From contig NZ_JABULX010000006.1 of the NCBI RefSeq assembly GCF_013328345.1, positions 1 through 64,000 of the forward strand: a stretch of DNA of 64,000 nucleotides, read 5' to 3'. Made by a program: the position numbers and the translations under genes. Below, piece by piece: positions 48,283 to 56,220 of this stretch; position 1 is the first letter of the stretch, and every line of letters starts with the position of its first letter. The DNA is from Marinifaba aquimaris. Lineage in GTDB: Bacteria > Pseudomonadota > Gammaproteobacteria > Enterobacterales > Alteromonadaceae. Under the pieces are notes generated by a model that was given only the letters and a program-made list of their open reading frames with translations, did not search any database and was not told the DNA's origin.

Positions 48283-49023
48283 ATGAAGCAAGTTAAGAAA
48301 CTGAAAAACCAATCACTATTTACAATATTGTTGAGCTTATTGTGTTTTCAATTACAAGCGTTACCACTATTGGCCAGTTATAACTCAGATGTATCAGTAG
48401 AACTGACCTCATTAGAATTTACTTCAGGTTCTGTTGAGTCAGCTGTTTTAGATATTTACGATGACAGTGTTGGCGATACCAGTGTAACGAATACGAGTTC
48501 AGGCGATGTGAGCATACCAACACTCGGTTCTAGTTTTACATTCTCCACAACTTCTACCGGCCAAGTAAATACCATTGGAGAAATCATTGATGCTGGGGTT
48601 TTAATCGATGGCTTTTTTGATTTTATGAATGACAGCAACGATGATGTATCCGGCACCCTAAAATTCAGTATCAATATGCTAAGTGAAATATTTACTAACG
48701 ATGCCAGTGAGTATGCATTTTCTGAAACTTATGTTTATATTTTCAATGACGATTCATCCGTGCCTGTGTATTTTGATGAATTAACCAGTATTGACTCCAC
48801 TACTTTAGGGACTGGCTTACAAACCCGATCAATGACCGAGATGATTTCACTCGACTTTACCGTGCCAGCTGGAGAAATCCTTTCACTCATTATTGAAATT
48901 GATGCTGTAGGTGCAGCATTGGCCGACCAAATACCGACGACGGATGTACCTTCACCACCAACATTGAGTTTATTTATCTTGCTCGGCCTACTCGTCTACC
49001 GTCAGTACACCACTAAAAATTAA
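48283..49023 (+). CDS. Secreted protein with PEP-CTERM-like C-terminal sorting signal
   Basis: 246 residues. An N-terminal signal peptide (about 1-30) precedes an Asp/Ser/Thr-rich beta-type body with no Cys or Lys-rich segments. The C-terminal tail is V-P-S-P-P-T, a hydrophobic helix (L-S-L-F-I-L-L-G-L-L-V-Y), then R-Q-Y. This arrangement resembles PEP-CTERM signals processed by exosortase/EpsH systems, but the motif is VPSPP, not VPEP. It is the third gene of the collar-protein operon (9-bp gap, AGGAG). I do not recognise the body domain. Confidence 0.6.
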   Translation: MKQVKKLKNQSLFTILLSLLCFQLQALPLLASYNSDVSVELTSLEFTSGSVESAVLDIYDDSVGDTSVTNTSSGDVSIPTLGSSFTFSTTSTGQVNTIGEIIDAGVLIDGFFDFMNDSNDDVSGTLKFSINMLSEIFTNDASEYAFSETYVYIFNDDSSVPVYFDELTSIDSTTLGTGLQTRSMTEMISLDFTVPAGEILSLIIEIDAVGAALADQIPTTDVPSPPTLSLFILLGLLVYRQYTTKN

Positions 49024-49032
49024 CCTAAAATT

Positions 49033-49062
49033 ACTCTACTACTTGCTTTAAAGTAGTAGAGT
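49033..49062 (+). terminator. Hairpin after the exported collar operon
   Basis: A 12-bp perfect inverted repeat, ACTCTACTACTT / AAGTAGTAGAGT, with a 6-nt loop lies 10 bp after the last stop. No T tract follows, so it may protect the 3' end rather than terminate. Confidence 0.4.
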
Positions 49063-49170
49063 CACTTCATAGCAAAGCGTTATAAATTAACAAGTTAACT
49101 CATTTTTTTACACATAGTTAATATACTGTTCACTACTGACCAACAGTTACTTTGATATTCATCAATATTT

Positions 49171-49200
49171 AATTAAACAGCTGTTTTAATTGATTTTTTT
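49171..49200 (+). terminator. Possible terminator or operator before the metalloprotease
   Basis: A near-palindrome centred on AAACAGCTGTTT is flanked by AATT and TTAATT and followed by TGATTTTTTT on the plus strand. It could be a weak terminator of the upstream operon. Its perfect 12-bp core without a loop would also suit a dimeric regulator of the metalloprotease gene. Confidence 0.3.
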
Positions 49201-49311
49201 CCTGATATGTTAGCGGCCGTTTTTTCCTTGGCTCAGGACAAGCTTGACGGACAAAAGGTCAAAACACATTTAACAATCACAAATTAAATAACGATACATT
49301 GAGGTATAACT

Positions 49312-51999
49312 TTGAATTTCAGTAATGTGAAAGGTATCACACGAAATATCATATTCTTGTGTTTGTGCGCTTTTTTACCCGCACATGCAATCGCTAATAC
49401 GACACTTTTTAACCACGCAACACCCATGTCGCTCAACGCCAAAGGTGAACGACAACGTTTAGCATCTATCGATTTAAATTTACTGACACAACAAGTAGAA
49501 GAAATTGAATTAAATCTATTCGACGATTTTATTGTTACCGCTAAGCGTTACCAATTAAGTGAAAATAACAACGGCAGCATAAACTGGTTAGGTCGTATCA
49601 ATGATGACAAACAGAGTTTGGTTAACTTAGTTATTTACCAAGGCAAATTAAAAGGTCAAATCGCACTCGGTAATAAGAGCTTCTCATTGACTACACTAGA
49701 AAATGGCCAGGTAAAAATTACCGAGGTTATTCCTGAAATACCTTCACATATCAACCACGATGATAGTATTGATGTAGCGCTGCCAGACACTAACTTACAG
49801 GTTTCTCGTCAAGCATTCACGCCATTTTTAACTAATCAAGGAACCGCTGAAATTGACTTATTAGTCGTCTATACAGATGAAGCGTTACAACAAGCAAATG
49901 GTGATATCTATTCTGAAATTCAATTAGCCATCAATGAATTAAACAATAGCTTTAACCTTGCATCTGTTGATGCAAGATTCAACTTAGTGCACAGCTATAA
50001 AACGAGCTATAAAGAAGATCCTGCATTTTGTGACGGTATGAGTATCCCTCTATTTGAACTACAAAATAGCAATGATGGTGTAATGGATAACGCAGCCAGC
50101 TTTCGTGAAATTTACAATGCTGATTTAGTTTCACTTTGGTTATCAGATGGCTGTACCAATGCCGGCTTAGCCTTTACCGGCCCTTACAACGGCTCTGATG
50201 ATACTGCTGCCTTTTCAGCAGTGGAAAGAAAATGGGCTGCAGCCCCCAATTTACACGCGTTTGCACATGAAATCGGCCATAATTTAGGCTCAAATCACGA
50301 TACCAATACCGATCCTGCTCACAGTACCCATAACAAAGGTCACATAGATTTAGTGAACAACTTCAAAACTATCATGGCGTATTATCAAGATGGGTGTGAA
50401 CCTTGCCAACATGTTGCTCAGTTCTCTAACCCTAGAAACGACTTTGAATACCAAACGAACTTATTTGCACCGCTAGGTATTGCACAAGGCGTTAAAGATT
50501 CAGCAGATAATGCGAGTTATTTTGTTGGTTCTACTCAACGCGTGTCACAATACCGCCAGCACGGGCAATGTGATGCATCTGAAATCCATATTTTGCGTTT
50601 ATGGCCGAATGAGCAAGTCACGATTAATCGCTCTGAGCTTGTTGATTTAGTTGTTCGTTTAGAGTCATGTGGTCAACCAGTGACCGGAGCCACTGTCATA
50701 GCAAAAACGCCTGCCAATGTGAGTATAACGTTGCATGATGATGGTCAACACGATGACGTAGCCGCAAATGACGGTATCTATGCGGTAAAATGGTCAAGTG
50801 AATCGAAAGGTTTACACAAATTAGAGTTTAGCGCCTCAACCGCTACACAAATAGCCGAGCCTCGTTCGGTTGCAATTGGTGTTGAAGTCAATGCCAAAGA
50901 TAAAAGCCAAATTGCTGATGTCTTAAACATTCAAACAGTCTCAGCGAGTAATACTCATGTAAACCCAACATCGCCGGACAAATGGCATGTAGACAATGTA
51001 AAAGATAACAACCACCAAACTTTCTGGGCAGCACCAGCATCAGCAGGTGAATATATTGAGTTTAGCCTAGCTCAATTATCGACAGTCGATCGCATTGCGC
51101 TAGATTTTCATTCTAGCTATCTATCTGATTACCAAGTTGAAGCGTTAGTAGATGGTCAATGGGTCGCGTTATCACCTGTCACACCTGCTGCCAATTATAT
51201 TGAACTAAATATAGCTACCGATGCTAAAGACTTCAGAATCAATCTTACTAATGCCAGTTCAACTTTCTTTGCTCTTAAAGACGTGACAGTTTTTGGTACA
51301 GCTGTTCCTGCTGTAACACCCACTATTAACATCATCTACCCTCGCGGTAATTTGGAGATTAAATTCGGCAATAACAGCTTGAGTTTAGTGGCAGAAGCGT
51401 CTGATTTATCGGGTGATTTAACATCTGCTATTCAATGGAGTTCAAGTATTGGTGGTTACTTGGGCACGGGTGGTCAACTTAATAACGTTGCTCTAAGTGC
51501 CGGAGAGCACACCATCTCAGCAAGCATTACTAACGGTGCAGGAACGGCATCCAGCAGCTTAATTGTCAATGTGATCAAACCAAACACCCTGCCAATGCTG
51601 GAGTTAGTTTCTCCAACGACTCCCATTACAATAAGCCAAGGGGAAACAGTACAACTACTCGCTGATGCATACGATAATGAAGACGGTAATATTTCTGATC
51701 AAATCGTTTGGTTATCGTCTGTATCTGGACAAATTGCTCAAGGAGCGGATGTAAACGTTAGTTTAGTTGCAGGCTCGCACGGTATCACCGTTCGGATAAC
51801 GGATAGCCAAGGTGCAGTGGCAGAAAAATTCACTGTGATCACTGTAGAAGCCGGTACGGATATTCCAGCTTGGGATAGTACTCAGGTATACACCAAAGGC
51901 GATCAAGTCATTCACCAAGGTATTGTTTACCAAGCCAAATGGTGGACAAAAAATGAAACACCAGGTGCAAGCCAATGGGGCCCTTGGCAAGCAATTTAG
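49312..51999 (+). CDS. Secreted multidomain zinc metalloprotease (reprolysin-like)
   Basis: 895 residues. A signal peptide (about 1-29) and propeptide-like region (30-178) precede a zinc protease domain (about 180-415) with H-E-I-G-H-N-L-G-S-N-H at 319-329 and a Met-turn at I-M-A (355), the metzincin M12 type. After a beta domain (about 425-525) come a discoidin/F5-8C-like module (about 538-662), two Ig/PKD-like repeats (about 670-755 and 760-847) and a C-terminal CBM5/12-like chitin-binding module (851-895: A-W-D-S-T-Q-V-Y, Y-Q-A-K-W-W-T). It starts at TTG 49312 with GAGG upstream. It is likely an extracellular protease targeted to chitin- or glycan-rich surfaces. Confidence 0.85.
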   Translation: MNFSNVKGITRNIIFLCLCAFLPAHAIANTTLFNHATPMSLNAKGERQRLASIDLNLLTQQVEEIELNLFDDFIVTAKRYQLSENNNGSINWLGRINDDKQSLVNLVIYQGKLKGQIALGNKSFSLTTLENGQVKITEVIPEIPSHINHDDSIDVALPDTNLQVSRQAFTPFLTNQGTAEIDLLVVYTDEALQQANGDIYSEIQLAINELNNSFNLASVDARFNLVHSYKTSYKEDPAFCDGMSIPLFELQNSNDGVMDNAASFREIYNADLVSLWLSDGCTNAGLAFTGPYNGSDDTAAFSAVERKWAAAPNLHAFAHEIGHNLGSNHDTNTDPAHSTHNKGHIDLVNNFKTIMAYYQDGCEPCQHVAQFSNPRNDFEYQTNLFAPLGIAQGVKDSADNASYFVGSTQRVSQYRQHGQCDASEIHILRLWPNEQVTINRSELVDLVVRLESCGQPVTGATVIAKTPANVSITLHDDGQHDDVAANDGIYAVKWSSESKGLHKLEFSASTATQIAEPRSVAIGVEVNAKDKSQIADVLNIQTVSASNTHVNPTSPDKWHVDNVKDNNHQTFWAAPASAGEYIEFSLAQLSTVDRIALDFHSSYLSDYQVEALVDGQWVALSPVTPAANYIELNIATDAKDFRINLTNASSTFFALKDVTVFGTAVPAVTPTINIIYPRGNLEIKFGNNSLSLVAEASDLSGDLTSAIQWSSSIGGYLGTGGQLNNVALSAGEHTISASITNGAGTASSSLIVNVIKPNTLPMLELVSPTTPITISQGETVQLLADAYDNEDGNISDQIVWLSSVSGQIAQGADVNVSLVAGSHGITVRITDSQGAVAEKFTVITVEAGTDIPAWDSTQVYTKGDQVIHQGIVYQAKWWTKNETPGASQWGPWQAI

Positions 52000-52022
52000 G
52001 CTAAACTCTAGATGAGTAATTA

Positions 52023-52049
52023 AAAACGGCAGCCTAGGGCTGCCGTTTT
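52023..52049. terminator. Shared bidirectional terminator
   Basis: AAAACGGCAGCC / GGCTGCCGTTTT, 12-bp perfect stem with a TAG loop, lies between the convergent metalloprotease and carbonic anhydrase genes, 23 bp and 14 bp from their ends. Confidence 0.85.
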
Positions 52050-52063
52050 AATTTTCAGCGTGA

Positions 52064-52837
52064 CTATTTAATTTCAGATAATAATTTAGGGTTAGTCACT
52101 AATTTGCGAACGCCGTGCGCATGGTCTTCATCAAATATATTGTCTTTACACCATTGACCTACAGTATTGATATCAAGTTTGGCACACTTAGGTCTAACAC
52201 TCCAAGTTACCTGATAAGGAGAACAGGTTTGGTCATCAAAGCTAGGGCCGGTTGTCGAACCTAAAAACTCCACTGGCTTACCCGTATTTTTTGGTAATGC
52301 ACCTGCCGTTTGTAGTTCATTGAAATCCAGTGCACTACTGTCATTAACTAGCGTAAATACCTGAGTCTCAACACGTAAGTTAGGGTTAGCACAGCTATCA
52401 GATACACAAGCACCTAATGTTGGGCCTGGCTCTACATCACATGATGTATGTACCCAATGCACTTCAATCGTATCTCCTGGCTGTAAATCACCATATTTAC
52501 CTGCACAAATTGATTCTTTGGTAGGTTTTAATTCCGCTTTTGATAAGGACTGACTGATATTACATTGATAGCCAGTGCCGTAACCTTTTTTGCCTTCACC
52601 TGCAAAAATCGCAAAGTCTTTTGCTTTATGCTCGGCATTTTCATGGAAGTGGATGTTACATAAATTCATGTTTTCAAACGAAGGAGCTTTTGAATACACG
52701 ACTGGGTTGGTTCCGTTAACACTGTCGATATCCCTCGGAGTTTGTGGTCCGAAGTTTTCGCAGACTTGTGCCGCAGAAGCAGCAAAAGACGCAGATACCG
52801 TTAACGCTAATAGCGTTGGTAAAATTACTTTTTTCAT
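52064..52837 (-). CDS. Delta-class carbonic anhydrase, exported
   Basis: 257 residues. A signal peptide (about 1-23) precedes a domain with the N-M-N-L-C-N-I-H-F-H-E-N-A-E-H-K motif (His63, His65, His70), V-H-W-V-H-T-S-C and many Cys. These features match bacterial proteins annotated as delta-class carbonic anhydrases, first known in marine diatoms. It would hydrate CO2 in the periplasm or outside. The start is ATG at 52837 with AAGGA upstream (the frame is open to a GTG at 52861). It is divergent from a small secreted protein gene, with a palindrome between them. Family assignment is by recalled motif, with no alignment available. Confidence 0.7.
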   Translation of the reverse strand: MKKVILPTLLALTVSASFAASAAQVCENFGPQTPRDIDSVNGTNPVVYSKAPSFENMNLCNIHFHENAEHKAKDFAIFAGEGKKGYGTGYQCNISQSLSKAELKPTKESICAGKYGDLQPGDTIEVHWVHTSCDVEPGPTLGACVSDSCANPNLRVETQVFTLVNDSSALDFNELQTAGALPKNTGKPVEFLGSTTGPSFDDQTCSPYQVTWSVRPKCAKLDINTVGQWCKDNIFDEDHAHGVRKLVTNPKLLSEIK

Positions 52838-52894
52838 ATTTTTTTCCTTGTTGAAATACACCTAATTTTCTAACAACTCACAGAATACTAGGCA

Positions 52895-52913
52895 TAAGAC
52901 ATATTATGTCTTA
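52895..52913. promoter_or_regulatory. Palindromic operator candidate between divergent genes
   Basis: TAAGACATA-T-TATGTCTTA is a perfect 9+1+9 palindrome, 58 bp from the carbonic anhydrase start and 38 bp from the divergent secreted-protein start. Its size and central position suit a dimeric repressor or activator acting on both promoters. The regulator is not identified. Confidence 0.5.
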
Positions 52914-52950
52914 CAATTTGTGACAAATGGAATACAAGGTGACAATAAAA

Positions 52951-53526
52951 ATGAAAAATAACCTTATCAAAAAAGGGCTTTTTGTTTGTTTAGCTTTGCA
53001 GCTAATCAATCCGAGCTTCGCTGCCAATAACAATATGAGTTACAAAGACTTATGGCATTATGCTACCGACCCTTACGGTAGTTCGGCAAAAGCACAATTA
53101 CCACAAACAGATACAGATATTGTCAGTATTGAATTTGATCGCGTTCCACGTGTCGATGTAAAAAGAAACTCTTGGGTTGAACTGATTTATCAACTTGAAT
53201 CAGGTAATTTAGAAGGCACTAATAAGGTTCTAATTAATTATAAGAGTAGTGCTGATCTTATTTTAAAGTTATCCCAAAAAGATTATGGAAAAGAAGGTGA
53301 CCAGTCTTATGCTCACTATCAAAAAGTGGTACCACAAGCAAATGACTGGCAAACAATAGAAGTTGATATAAGTAAATTTTCTCGACCAGAATGGACGCCA
53401 TACCACTCTTCAGATGTTGGAATTATCAAAAAGAACATCGATGCGATTTATTTTGTACCAGACCTAACAGATAAAACAGGCGGCAAAGCGTCGCTGTCGA
53501 TTAAAAATATTCAATTATCAGAATAG
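52951..53526 (+). CDS. Small secreted protein with a galactose-binding-like beta fold
   Basis: 191 residues. A signal peptide (about 1-24, ending P-S-F-A) is followed by a beta-rich domain: W-V-E-L-I-Y-Q-L, N-D-W-Q-T-I-E-V-D-I-S-K-F, I-D-A-I-Y-F-V-P-D, A-S-L-S-I-K-N-I-Q-L. This spacing is like carbohydrate-binding jelly-roll modules (CBM11-type), but I do not recognise a specific family. I use ATG at 52951 (AAGGTG upstream); an ATG at 52927 is in frame. The end overlaps the convergent methyltransferase gene by 16 bp. Confidence 0.55.
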   Translation: MKNNLIKKGLFVCLALQLINPSFAANNNMSYKDLWHYATDPYGSSAKAQLPQTDTDIVSIEFDRVPRVDVKRNSWVELIYQLESGNLEGTNKVLINYKSSADLILKLSQKDYGKEGDQSYAHYQKVVPQANDWQTIEVDISKFSRPEWTPYHSSDVGIIKKNIDAIYFVPDLTDKTGGKASLSIKNIQLSE

Positions 53527-54266
53527 TCCAACTGTTTACTGGCCGTGATAAAAGCAACGTGTTGTTTTTTGATGGTCAGTAACTTCTTCTTCGCTAACGA
53601 TAAATTACCAAAGTCATAACAATGCCTAACGGTAATATTGCGAAAACCTGCTTTTCTCAACAGTTTCCCCCAAGCTTTGCCAGAGTGAAAACACACACCC
53701 ACACCCGCGGTATTGGCCCCCATTTTTTTAGTCAATTTAGTTAACGATTTATTAGCTGTTAACCAATAAATTAGCCGACTAGGTAAATCATCTAACACAC
53801 CGCCATCGTATAAATTTTCAAAAATCACGATATGCCCACCAGGTTTTAGTAGCTGATAAGCTTTTTTAAGTCCTTTAAGCTGGAGCTGCTCAGTATTTTG
53901 ATACCCTTGGGTAATAAAGTGGTGCAATACCCAATTAAGCTGAATATAGTCAAATTCATTAGCTAAACCGCGATAATCCTGAAAAGTCGACTTTACCAAT
54001 ATTTTTCGATAACTTTGCCTGTTGCGGCTGAGCAGATAATCATCCGGTTCAACTAAAGTGACCTGCGCTTTTGGGTAATTGGCCAACACCTTATCAGCAT
54101 AAATCCCATTACCGCCACCAATATCGAGTAACTCAAAGGGTAAACCATGATGAATTTGATTAAAGGTCGCTTTAACCACCTTAAAAAAGTTTTCATCGAT
54201 ATACTCAACATCAAATGCCTGTATTTGCTCACTGTCTAATAGTTTTAACGTTGCAGTCATACTCAT
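53511..54266 (-). CDS. Class I SAM-dependent methyltransferase
   Basis: 251 residues with SAM-binding motif I L-L-D-I-G-G-G-N-G (about 41-49), an acidic residue after beta 2 (V-E-P-D-D), N-W-V-L-H-H-F, and the motif L-K-P-G-G-H-I-V-I-F-E-N of small-molecule methyltransferases. The substrate is unknown; the surroundings give no pathway. An SD-containing leader of about 190 bp precedes it. Confidence 0.8.
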   Translation of the reverse strand: MSMTATLKLLDSEQIQAFDVEYIDENFFKVVKATFNQIHHGLPFELLDIGGGNGIYADKVLANYPKAQVTLVEPDDYLLSRNRQSYRKILVKSTFQDYRGLANEFDYIQLNWVLHHFITQGYQNTEQLQLKGLKKAYQLLKPGGHIVIFENLYDGGVLDDLPSRLIYWLTANKSLTKLTKKMGANTAGVGVCFHSGKAWGKLLRKAGFRNITVRHCYDFGNLSLAKKKLLTIKKQHVAFITASKQLDYSDN

Positions 54267-54424
54267 TACCTCTACGGCTAGTTGAACTAGGTAAATTGCA
54301 TTAACTGTGCCTAGAAGCTTATACCGCCAAATTATTAATTTTTTTTAATAATGCGAGGCGATTTAGAAAAAAGGAGGTGTTTTATAGCAAATTGCAAAGA
54401 TATAAACGTGAAGGAAAATGCAAA

Positions 54425-54444
54425 AAGGCAGCCCTAGCTGCCTT
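54425..54444 (-). terminator. Terminator of the glutaredoxin-like gene
   Basis: AAGGCAGC / GCTGCCTT stem with a 4-base loop, followed on the minus strand by TTTTTG, lies 12 bp after the stop. Confidence 0.7.
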
Positions 54445-54455
54445 ATGGAATAGCT

Positions 54456-54815
54456 TTAAATGGCTTGTTTTTGTAAAAAAGCAATGATGTCGTTAGATTC
54501 GTACATCCATTCGACACTGTCACCTTTTTCTATTCGCAAACAAGGCACCTTCACTTTTCCGCCATGCTCGGCCAATTCGTTACGCGCAACTTCATCGCCT
54601 TTTGCGTCTTTGTAATCAATCTGCATGTTCTGACGTTTAATTTCACGGCGCACTTTTACACAAAATGGACAAGCTTTAAATTGGTAAAGACTGAAGTTAG
54701 CCGTGATAGCATCTTGTGCTGATTTTTGCTCAATTGATAATTTTCTGGCACGAGGTGTAGTAATAAAATCGAAAAATAAAATGATATTACCTAAAAACCA
54801 ACGGATAAATTTCAT
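54456..54815 (-). CDS. Membrane-anchored glutaredoxin-like protein
   Basis: 119 residues. A hydrophobic N-terminal segment (about 4-18) precedes a glutaredoxin fold with C-P-F-C (Cys49, Cys52), V-K-V-P-C-L cis-Pro region and Y-E-S-N-D-I-I-A-F-L. It probably reduces disulfides or mixed thiols at the cytoplasmic face of the membrane. The start is ATG at 54815 with AAAGGAG upstream; the frame is open to 54863. Confidence 0.85.
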   Translation of the reverse strand: MKFIRWFLGNIILFFDFITTPRARKLSIEQKSAQDAITANFSLYQFKACPFCVKVRREIKRQNMQIDYKDAKGDEVARNELAEHGGKVKVPCLRIEKGDSVEWMYESNDIIAFLQKQAI

Positions 54816-55116
54816 TAGATACTCCTTTGTAATAAGAAGAAAATAGGCGTTGAAAATGCGCATATTCTACCAACTTCTATTTAAGAATCATTAACCATTT
54901 GGTTTAAGGTATAACCTGTCTGCGTAATTTAGATGCATTGACTGGATATTCCATTATCACCCTGAATATCGGCATCTATGTGTCTTTTCATCATTTGACA
55001 AACGTCTTTCGATTTTTCTCTAGTTACCCCCACATCACCAATACACCTTGGCGTTTAATTGAAGGGTTATTTACTTTTAAATACGAAATGGAAGTAGGCT
55101 GTTCAGCAAATAATGC
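54816..55116. other. Intergenic stretch with a short orphan coding-like fragment
   Basis: No intact gene is seen. On the minus strand an open fragment without a good start (54929 to about 55045, ending R-H-I-D-A-D-I-Q-G-D-N-G-I) lacks a Shine-Dalgarno and may be a dispersed-repeat relic. The plus-strand frame at 54938 also has no ribosome binding site. Confidence 0.35.
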
Positions 55117-55415
55117 TTAGTAATTAGCCGGTAAATCATCGCGACACAGCTCAACCGACACTTTACAATTACCCTGCTCAAGACAGTGAAGTGCAGTTTG
55201 TTCAAACCAAGCTTTGGCGTCATTGCAACCATCAACCGCATCTCGTTCAATATAAGCGACAAAATCTAAATCTCTCGATTTGACTTTATATTGAACTCTT
55301 AATTCAGTGTATTTAGGAATAACCGTGTATTGAGGTTGTTCGCTTTTATTTTCATTTTCGAAGAAAAGCTAAAAACTAAATAACCCAGAGCAGCGATTAG
55401 AATAAGTGCTTTCAT
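55117..55415 (-). pseudogene. Small exported/membrane protein gene, frameshifted
   Basis: The ATG at 55415 has AAAGGAT upstream and begins a clear hydrophobic segment (M-K-A-L-I-L-I-A-A-L-G-Y-L-V-F). After the T-rich tract (A run at 55364-55367 on the plus strand) this frame soon stops. The frame displaced by one base then continues for about 80 codons with coherent protein (E-L-R-V-Q-Y-K-V-K-S-R-D-L-D-F, four spaced Cys, ending L-P-A-N-Y) to a stop at 55117. Restoring one base in the tract would give an intact protein of about 98 residues. It is either a real frameshift or a sequencing error in a homopolymer. I do not recognise the family. Confidence 0.65.
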
Positions 55416-55495
55416 CTTAAATCCTTTTATTTATTGTTATTATCCAAGGCAAACTGTCACTCAAAGCGAGTTAAACCTTGACCATTCCCTTTTTA

Positions 55496-56110
55496 TTAAT
55501 CAGGTCTTGTCACCTTAAATACTTCAGCCAAGTTGGCGTATTCAGCCCCACCTAAACGCGCTAATGGATCAAGCTTAAGCGCATCAATTTTACTGCGGTT
55601 TTTATCATCGACCACAGCAATGCTTTCATCTAAATATGCTTGTTTAACTTCAACAAACATTAGCTTCATCGGTAATTCGCCCATCTCAACCACTTTGTGT
55701 AGCTTACAAGCAAATGCAACTTTGCACTGCTTAATGCGAGGTAAAACTGAGCCGTCAAAATCAACTAAGTCTAAATTTAAATTATCTAATTCAGATTCAT
55801 TATTTGGTAAGGTCGCCGCTGATTCGGTCACGTCATCAGCAAGAGAGCTGTCTGCAATATGAATAACTAAATCGTCAGTGTCTTCAACGTTCACCGCTGA
55901 ATCTTTATATTCGCCAGTCGGTTTTTTACCGACCGCATACATTAAAATTGCTGGGCTTGAGCTAATTGCTGTGAAATAAGAAAACGGTGCTAGGTTTAAC
56001 GTACCTTGCTGGTTTTTGGATAAAACCCAAGCAATAGGTCTAGGTACAATCGTTTGAGTTAAGGTGTGGTAAATTTGATTTGGCGATAAGTTGGCAAAAT
56101 CTAAAATCAT
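55496..56110 (-). CDS. Flavin reductase (DIM6/NTAB) family protein
   Basis: 204 residues with the FMN-binding split-barrel pattern: V-P-R-P-I-A-W-V-L-S near the start, N-L-A-P-F-S-Y-F, S-P-A-I-L-M, and K-D-S-A-V-N. Members bind FMN and reduce flavin or small substrates with NAD(P)H; the exact substrate is unknown. I use ATG at 56110, which gives the family start; the frame is open to a GTG at 56146. It looks monocistronic. Confidence 0.85.
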   Translation of the reverse strand: MILDFANLSPNQIYHTLTQTIVPRPIAWVLSKNQQGTLNLAPFSYFTAISSSPAILMYAVGKKPTGEYKDSAVNVEDTDDLVIHIADSSLADDVTESAATLPNNESELDNLNLDLVDFDGSVLPRIKQCKVAFACKLHKVVEMGELPMKLMFVEVKQAYLDESIAVVDDKNRSKIDALKLDPLARLGGAEYANLAEVFKVTRPD

Positions 56111-56220
56111 CTTGGCTAAATCCTTGATAGTTGTGCCTCTGGGCACTTAATTTAACCAAGATGATAACGACAACAGAAAAACAAAGAAATCCTTTTTAAG
56201 GTCACTAACCCATAATTGCG

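Noticed and set aside
54938-55120. 60-codon plus-strand open frame
   Set aside because: No Shine-Dalgarno, no domain, and atypical composition; it lies in intergenic DNA.
55077-55262. 61-codon minus-strand open frame
   Set aside because: It is a different frame of the frameshifted gene at 55117-55415 and has no ribosome binding site.
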